Positions 58,008 to 64,000 of a stretch of 64,000 nucleotides of DNA are shown here, in pieces. The stretch is from the NCBI GenBank assembly GCA_018417955.1, contig JACTVC010000001.1, positions 3,224,001 through 3,288,000 of the forward strand, read 5' to 3'. The first letter of the stretch is position 1; each line of letters begins with the position of its first letter. Origin of the DNA: Laccaria trichodermophora. Taxonomy: Eukaryota; Basidiomycota; Agaricomycetes; Agaricales; Hydnangiaceae. The translations under genes and the position numbers were made by a program. Under the pieces are notes generated by a model that was not told the origin of the DNA, made no database searches, and worked only from the letters and a program-made list of their open reading frames with translations.

Positions 58008-58326
58008 TGTGATATAGGATTGGAAGGGAATGCCCAGAGGCCATAGTCAAACAGTGGTATATAGCTAGATTTGGATATCTTACATAATATATTGATCTTT
58101 TGTCTTGAACCACCACCTTGTCAGCAGTCTTGCCATCCTCTTGCACTACATGTAGTGCTTTGTATAACTGTACTTCCTACAGTATGCATAATCATGTTGG
58201 GCCAGCTGAGTATCTTGTAACTGCTCATTGCTCACTCATGGGTGTTGATCCCAGATCCACCCATTCTTGCCTCCTCCTTCCCTCTTCGCTTCAGCTATGC
58301 GAGAAGTTCAGAGTGAACGCTTCACA
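58008..58326 (+). repeat. Element 4 5' LTR
   Basis: It begins TGTGATATAGG and ends GCTTCACA. It contains the palindrome CACTACATGTAGTG and a short hairpin ACTGTA/TACAGT. Confidence 0.95.
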
Positions 58327-58327
58327 A

Positions 58328-58345
58328 TGGTGGGGACACCGCGGA
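58328..58345 (+). other. Primer binding site of element 4
   Basis: TGGTGGGGACACCGCGGA follows the LTR by one base. It differs from elements 2 and 3 at one position. Confidence 0.7.
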
Positions 58346-58446
58346 CTTCACCAAAGCATGGTTGAAGTCTGCATTTCTTGGTAGAGGGAGAGCTGGAGAG
58401 TTGTGGGAATGCGCCAGCTCATCACAGGAGGAACCTTAGCATGGAT

Positions 58447-58690
58447 GGTAGCTGCTGCTCGCGCTCTTCGCGGCGGGCTTACTACTTCATGTGAAAGGGC
58501 TCATCCATCCTTCAGTTGGATGAACCATTGACTTTAGCTTGTGCTTGCACAGCTGGTTGAGGTTTGTTCGATTGGGGTGCTGCGCTGACTCTGAGCAGCT
58601 GGGCTTTCAGATTTCGCGACTACGCAGCCTGAAGTCTACTGTGAGGAGAGTTCCTACTCACCTATGTCTGGATTCCGCGACTACGCGACC
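58447..58690 (+). repeat. Hairpin array in the element 4 leader
   Basis: At least three copies carry the element 3 core. They are GCTCGCG...CGCGGCGGG (58458), TTCGCGACTACGCAG (58613) with outer stem TTCAG/CTGAA, and CCGCGACTACGCG (58675). Confidence 0.75.
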
Positions 58691-59049
58691 ATTGACTTGG
58701 TGAGGAGGTTGCCCACAACCAGTGTTACCTGCTGCTTTGCGCTGTTTCACTGTCTCTCAGACTCCACCTGTTCCTCAACCATCTCCCTTGTCTTTTAGCA
58801 TCTAGGCCTCTCAAGAACAGCCAGATGTTCATTGACATCCCTCCAGTTCAGTCTACTGCTCTGGAAATTATGTGCTATGCCCTACTATGCTTCTCTCCCA
58901 ATCCTTGCTGTTTTCTTGCTTGAGGGCTGAGTATTCTCATCCTCCTTACTTCTCTATGAACTCTCTGGAATGGCTCTTCTTGGTTTCTGAATGGTTAGAA
59001 GGGTTTGGAGTGGTTTTAGGTTGGATGGGGTTGATGGAACATCAACACA

Positions 59050-60300
59050 GGACTTATTCATGTCATATCTCGCCGACCGACGCCCGGATCGCGCTCATCT
59101 TTTTTGCGTTGGAAAGCCCTGATCCACACCTTTCTGTGGACTCCCTGAAATCGCCAAACGGTCACCTATTGGCGGCGCTTCGCCTAGTTCAGCCTGGTAT
59201 GACCAAGATGAGCATGTTTCATCCGTTCTCGGCGAGATCTTCGTCGTCCCTTTCGTTCTTTGGTTCGTTTTAAAGCCACGGTCAATGCGCTTCTGGGAAG
59301 CCCTCATACGCGTCAAACGGACAAGCGGTTCTCATGTTACAGCACCATCCTTCCAACAACCATTTACATGTGACTTGTTCATGTCATATCTCGCCGACCG
59401 ACGCACGGATCGCTCTCATCCTTTTTGCGCTGGGAAGCCCTCGTTCACACCTTTCTTTGGACTCCCTGAACTCGCCAAACGGCCACGTATTGGCTGCGCT
59501 TCGCCTAGTTCAGCCTGGTATGACCAAGATGAGCATGTTTCATCCATTCTCAGCGAGATCTTCGTCGTCCCTTTTGTTCTTTGGCTCGTTTTAAAGCCAC
59601 GGTCAATGCGCTTCTGGGAAGCCCTCATACGCGTCAAACGGACGAGCGGTTCTCGTGTTACAACACCATCCCTCCAACAACCACTTACATGTGACTTGTT
59701 CATGTCATATCTCGCCAACCGATGCCCCGATTGCGCTCATTCTTTTTGCGTTGGAAAGCCCTCATTCACACCTTTCTGTGGACTCCCTGAACTCGCCAAA
59801 CGGTCACCTATTGGTGGTGCTTCGCCTAGTTCAGCCTGGTATGACCAAGATGAGCATGTTTCATCCATTCTCGGCGAGACCTTCGTCGTCCCTTTCGTTC
59901 TTTGGTTCGTTTTAAAGCCACGGTCAATGCGCTTCTGAGAAGCCCTCATATGTGTCAAACGGACGAGCGGTTCTCGTGTCACAGCACCATCCCTCCAACA
60001 ACCATTTGCATGTGACTTGTTCATGTTATATCTCGCCAACCAACACCCCGATTGCTCTCGTCTCTTTTGCGCTGGGAAGCTCTCGTTCATACCTTTCTTT
60101 GGACCCCATGAACTCGCCAAACGGTCACATATTGGCTGCGCTTCGCCTAGTTCAGCCTGGCATGGCCAAAATGAACATATTTCGTCCGTTCTCGACAAGA
60201 TCCTCGTCGTTCCTTATGTTCTTTGGCTTGTTTTGAAGCCACGGTCAATGCGCTTCTGGGAAGCCCTTATACGCGCCAAACGGACGAGCGGTCCTTGTGT
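59050..60300 (+). repeat. 321-bp tandem repeat array in element 4
   Basis: About four units have period 320-321 (GTCAATGCGCTTCTG at 59281, 59602, 59923 and 60243). The period is 107 codons, so a 218-codon frame (59285-59938) shows the same peptide twice (RFWEALIRVKRTSGS). No known protein is encoded. Confidence 0.9.
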
Positions 60301-60713
60301 TACAGTGCCATCTCTTCAACAACCATTTCCCCATTCCTATTGTCATAACCTGCTCGCATCGGACGCTCTATAGCCCGTTTGAAACGCCTGAATCGTACCT
60401 TTCCGACGCACCTATTCACGTCGATAACGGACAACAGCCTGGTCTGCAGTATGCATTTACTCCAGAACTGCAGTTTCTGGGTATTACCTCTCTATCTCGA
60501 CAACAACGGCTCGTCACGATACGCGAATTATACCGTTGGAAAGGCGTCGTTCGTAGCTTTCGAACGGGTATTTGATCCCCAGGAACGGGCCAGAAATCAC
60601 TACGCTATGCTCAAACACATTTTTGGCTACCTCAGGATCTCCCCTCTATTTGGGGTGTTAAGACTTGATTGGAGGACTCTTATGGGCAGGGGAGACACCT
60701 CAACTGGTTGAGA

Positions 60714-61110
60714 GTTGCTGCTCGCGCATTACGTGGTGGACTCTTCTTCAGTCATGGTAACCTTCTGGCTCCATCAGAAGGCTGATTGCTGCTCGCGCGT
60801 TGCGCGGCAGATCAGTGTGGAGGAGTTGCAGCTTGCGCATTACGCGGCGGACTCTTCTTCAATCATGGTAACCTTCTGGGTCCCTCAGAAGTACTGATTG
60901 CTGCTTGCGTGTTACGCGGCGGATCAGTGTTGAGGAGTTGCTGCTCGCACATTATGCGGCGGACTCTTCTTCAATCATGGTAACCTTCTGGCTCCTGATT
61001 GCAGCTCGCATGTTTTGCGGCGGATCAGTGTTGAGGAGTTGCTGCTCGCACATTATGCGGCGGACTCTTCTTCAATCATGGTAACCTTACAGATTGCTGC
61101 TTGTGTGTTG
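60714..61110 (+). repeat. 3' hairpin array of element 4
   Basis: Eight units of GCTGCTCGCG...CGCGGCGG type alternate two outer stems: AGGAGT/ACTCTT and CTGAT/ATCAG. The units are separated by a constant TCATGGTAACCTTCTGG spacer or by a short link. Confidence 0.8.
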
Positions 61111-61357
61111 CATGGCCTGTGTCCACTCTGGGGGGCAAAATTTATGACAACATTTTTTTCCCCTCCTTTCCTTTGACCTCCTATCATTCCTACCCAACAT
61201 GGCACCACCTTTACCCACTCAGACACCAACTTAGGATCATGGCTTGTAATTTTCCACTGCACGATCTCTTCGCCTCTATCCTCCCTGGCTTGATTCTTGA
61301 GATTCGCACACTGGAAAAGTGGGGGGCTGTAGGGGAGTATAGGTGGAAGATGGGAGG

Positions 61358-61494
61358 AGAGGCGCAAGCCTCTATCCCATTACACACTCCCCATGTCCAG
61401 ACGACACACCACAATGGAAGCAAGCTACATCATCTTGATGGGTAGAGGGAGTTGAGTTGGGATCAACGATCTGAGTGGAGAGGCGCAAGCCTCT
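61358..61494 (+). repeat. Pair of GCAA-loop hairpins
   Basis: AGAGGC-GCAA-GCCTCT occurs at 61358-61373 and 61479-61494, within a diverged duplication of about 120 bp. The loop is a GNRA tetraloop. Confidence 0.7.
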
Positions 61495-61886
61495 ATCACA
61501 CTATACATGTCTTATACCCAGACCACAAGTATGATGGAAGCATGCTACACCATCTTGATGGGGAAAGGCAATGGAGTTGGGATGGATGACCTGGAAGCCA
61601 TCCACTTGCATGGTTTCCCAGTACTCATGGTTATACATCACTGAAGAGAGAATGGGAGGATCATATGGGTATTTCTGGGTTAAGCTGGGAGCTTACAGTG
61701 ACCAGCTTTCCAGATAGCAAATTATTTGGGGCCAAATTTTTTCTTTCTTTTATTCATCTTCTTTGCTTTGCTACCTTTTGGTCTCATTTTATCCTGATAT
61801 TCACTCTGGGGGGCAAGAGGATTTCTATTCTATTATTCTTCCCCACCATTGTTTTCCTTACATGCCCTCTGGACATTGGGGGGCTT

Positions 61887-62205
61887 TGTGATATAGGATT
61901 GGAAGGGAATGCCCAGAGGCCATAGTCAAACAGTGGTATATAGCTAGATTTGGATATCTTACATAATATATTGATCTTTTGTCTTGAACCACCACCTTGT
62001 CAGCAGTCTTGCCATCCTCTTGCACTACATGTAGTGCTTTGTATAACTGTACTTCCTACAGTATGCATAATCATGTTGGGCCAGCTGAGTATCTTGTAAC
62101 TGCTCATTGCTCACTCATGGGTGTTGATCCCAGATCCACCCATTCTTGCCTCCTCCTTCCCTCTTCGCTTCAGCTATGCGAGAAGTTCAGAGTGAACGCT
62201 TCACA
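61887..62205 (+). repeat. Element 4 3' LTR
   Basis: No difference from 58008-58326 was seen. It is preceded by GGGGGGCTT (61878-61886) and followed by GACGA. Confidence 0.95.
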
Positions 62206-62210
62206 GACGA

Positions 62211-63420
62211 TGTACTCTTCGAGGTTTTGCGGGTTGGAATCGTATCGTCAGGGTTGCGAGGGACGAGGTGGGGTTGCAGTTCACTCTGCCAGCGGGTTGC
62301 CTTTCCGCGGTGGTTCTAGAGAATGCGCGTATCCACCTGGGTCCAGTGCGTGCTGAGGGAGGGCGGGGGAGCCCGATGTGGCAGAGAATGGAAACGACAT
62401 TCAGGACGCATTTTTAAAAACGTTATTGAGGGATTGGAAGACGCTGATCGGCGTATCTGCTTTACCGACTTCGTAAGTAATTTCACCGATTTCCGCAGAT
62501 GTTAACGATAAGAATAAAATTTAAAAATAAATCAGAGCCGTTTTAACAATATTGCAAATCACTGAAGCGGCCGACAGCCCGATCACCAGGAACACTGCGC
62601 TCCTTTCATTGATGTGCGCACTGATGAGTATATCATATAGCTGTATGTTTATTGTGAAGATTGGGACTTTGAGGAATATGTGTCGAACTGGGTGCCGGGA
62701 TGAGGTACGTTTTTGTGTTCAACAAAATTGAGATTTAATTGTATCGTCCGCCGGTAGGAAGAAAGGAGGACAAATACCGAGACATGGTGGAATGTTTGGG
62801 TGGTACTGGCGATGCCGGCGGTATCAACGGCTTGGTATTCTTTAGCTTCAGTTACCTTGCTCACGCTCACCATTTAAACCACAGGTCAATGCTCCTATTA
62901 TTCGCAACCATCGTATCATTAGTGTGGCTCAACAGATCAGGCAACGATCATTCCCCCCGTGCACCATTAAATGCAACGGCGGGTTTGGGTCCATGGCTTT
63001 CTGTCATGGGGATGTTGGTGCTTGGATTGGTTTTTTTGCTATGACAGTGAAGTCATTGAGGAGGTACGATAGGGAATGGAGAGAGAGGAGGACGGATGCG
63101 GAGAGTTTGAGAGTTGATCCTGTTCAGGGCGGGGAACCGTAAAAGAGCGACAGGACTCAAAGATACATCGATATATTGGAAATACGGAGAGACATCAACC
63201 CCTAGACCTACACACACCTCTTCCGTACTCACTCATTCTTGGTACCTATTTCTTGAAGATAATCACAATCTTGGTACTTATATTATTGAAAAAAAATTAA
63301 AAATCAAAAATTAAAAAGAAGACGGCACGATGTCCAGTTGCGTGGATCATAAAATAAACCAATAATTTGCACATGTATACCCGCCAGCGTTGCGCCAGCG
63401 TGCGCATTATATTCTACAAG
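62211..63420. other. Right flank of element 4
   Basis: Frames with protein-like segments (for example MAFCHGDVGAWIGFFAM near 63000) and possible short introns suggest a small or broken gene, but I cannot assign exons or a family. Confidence 0.25.
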
Positions 63421-63435
63421 AAAAGAGAGCCCTAG

Positions 63436-63837
63436 GCTTATTTGTACATGACTGTCGTTCTGCAAGAGAGCCCTATACGCTCATTATTTGTACGTGATTG
63501 TATGCTCGCATGCGCAATCTGCAAGAAAAGAGCCCTATGGCCCCTACACTCATTGTTTGTACGTGATTGTCCGCTCGCGTGCGCAATCTGCAAGAAAAGA
63601 GCCCTATGGCCCCTACGCTCATTGTTTGTAAGTGATTGTCCGCTTGTGTGCGCAATCTGCAAGAAAAGAGCCCTATGGCCCCTACGCTCATTGTTTGTAC
63701 GTGATTGTCCGCTCGCGTGCGCAATCTGCAAGAAAAGAGCCCTATGGCCCCTACGCTCATTGTTTGTACATGATTGTACGCTCGCGTGCGCATTCTGCAA
63801 GTCAGAACCCCATGGCCCCTACGCTCATTGTTTGTAT
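63436..63837. repeat. 69-bp minisatellite
   Basis: About six units of 69 bp contain CTCATTGTTTGTACGTGATT and GCGCAATCTGCAAGAAAAGA. Because 69 is divisible by three, several frames on both strands stay open (120-142 codons). I do not regard these as genes. Confidence 0.92.
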
Positions 63838-64000
63838 CTGTTTGGTATTTATGACCTTGGGAGACCTTGACAAGCAAGGTGATGTCGTGAGCAAGTGATT
63901 AGCATAGGCATCGATGCTACCAAGTCTGCCACTGCTCAGAAGGTGACTAAAAAAATCACAGCACAAAAGGTGTCAACCTCTAATCAATGAGCAACCACTA

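Larger units (their letters stand above)
58008..62205 (+). mobile_element. Element 4: non-coding LTR retrotransposon (LARD-like)
   Basis: 319-bp LTRs (58008-58326, 61887-62205) look identical, with target duplication GACGA (58003-58007, 62206-62210). PBS and polypurine tract match elements 2 and 3, and the LTR shares segments such as CTGTAACTGCTCA or a close variant with element 3. The 3.5 kb interior has no gag or pol. It holds hairpin arrays at both ends and a 321-bp tandem array. It must have been mobilised very recently by proteins of a relative. Confidence 0.95.

Noticed and set aside
58118..62356. ORFs at 58118-58384 and 61997-62356
   Set aside because: Their common N-terminus is simply the two LTR copies of element 4 translated.
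63436..63837. CRISPR-like array
   Set aside because: The whole unit repeats, without unique spacers, and the context is eukaryotic.
63438..63877. Overlapping 120-142 codon ORFs on both strands
   Set aside because: Explained by a 69-bp tandem repeat with period divisible by three.

Overview
The window looks like nuclear DNA of a mushroom-forming basidiomycete (Agaricomycetes). Introns are short (about 45-70 bp) with GTRNGY/YAG borders. The mobile DNA is Ty3/Gypsy (one chromovirus), a fungal-type Helitron with a DUF6570-like region, and MITE/foldback DNA transposons. The few host-like genes include an SPT5-like paralogue. I saw no rRNA, tRNA or CRISPR array. Most of the 64 kb is a nest of recent transposon insertions.

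Layout. (1) 1-1945 and 16532-16988 are two halves of a minus-strand Helitron Rep/helicase pseudogene. It is split by element 1 (1946-16526), a 14.6 kb Gypsy element with 1,664-bp LTRs (about 3 differences) and the 5-bp target duplication ACGGA. Element 1 carries sense gag, protease and pol frames that step by -1 three times, and then two multi-exon genes on the antisense strand. (2) 16989-19564 is degenerate repeat-rich DNA. (3) Element 2 (19565-35507, TSD GACAT) has 368-bp LTRs and one giant reading frame (about 10.3 kb) interrupted only by TGA codons and by a 4.7 kb foldback transposon. Its pol part aligns with that of element 3 but has lost catalytic residues. (4) 35513-42010 holds host-like genes: an SPT5/KOW gene, an F-box/nucleotidyltransferase-like gene and a small acidic protein gene. 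(5) Element 3 (42016-56782, TSD CAGTC) is a chromovirus with gag, PR, RT, RNase H, integrase and chromodomain, an extra ORF3, and a 1.6 kb TIR element inside ORF3. (6) A small spliced gene (57156-57807). (7) Element 4 (58008-62205, TSD GACGA) is a 4.2 kb non-coding LTR element with LTRs that look identical. (8) 62206-64000 is flank ending in a 69-bp minisatellite.

Elements 2, 3 and 4 share the primer binding site, the polypurine tract (GGGGGGCTT) and the LTR end, so they form one family of autonomous, decayed-coding and non-coding members. The most interesting unexplained structure is an array of modular GC-rich hairpins in the leader of element 3. It recurs in element 4 at both ends, and a related hairpin is built into the coding repeats of element 2. 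Each hairpin keeps a CGCG-loop-CGCG core, while the outer stem differs in sequence but still pairs. This suggests a cis-acting RNA element, for example for packaging or translation. The second unusual system is the pair of intron-bearing antisense genes inside element 1, whose introns can survive retrotransposition because the genomic RNA is the opposite strand.
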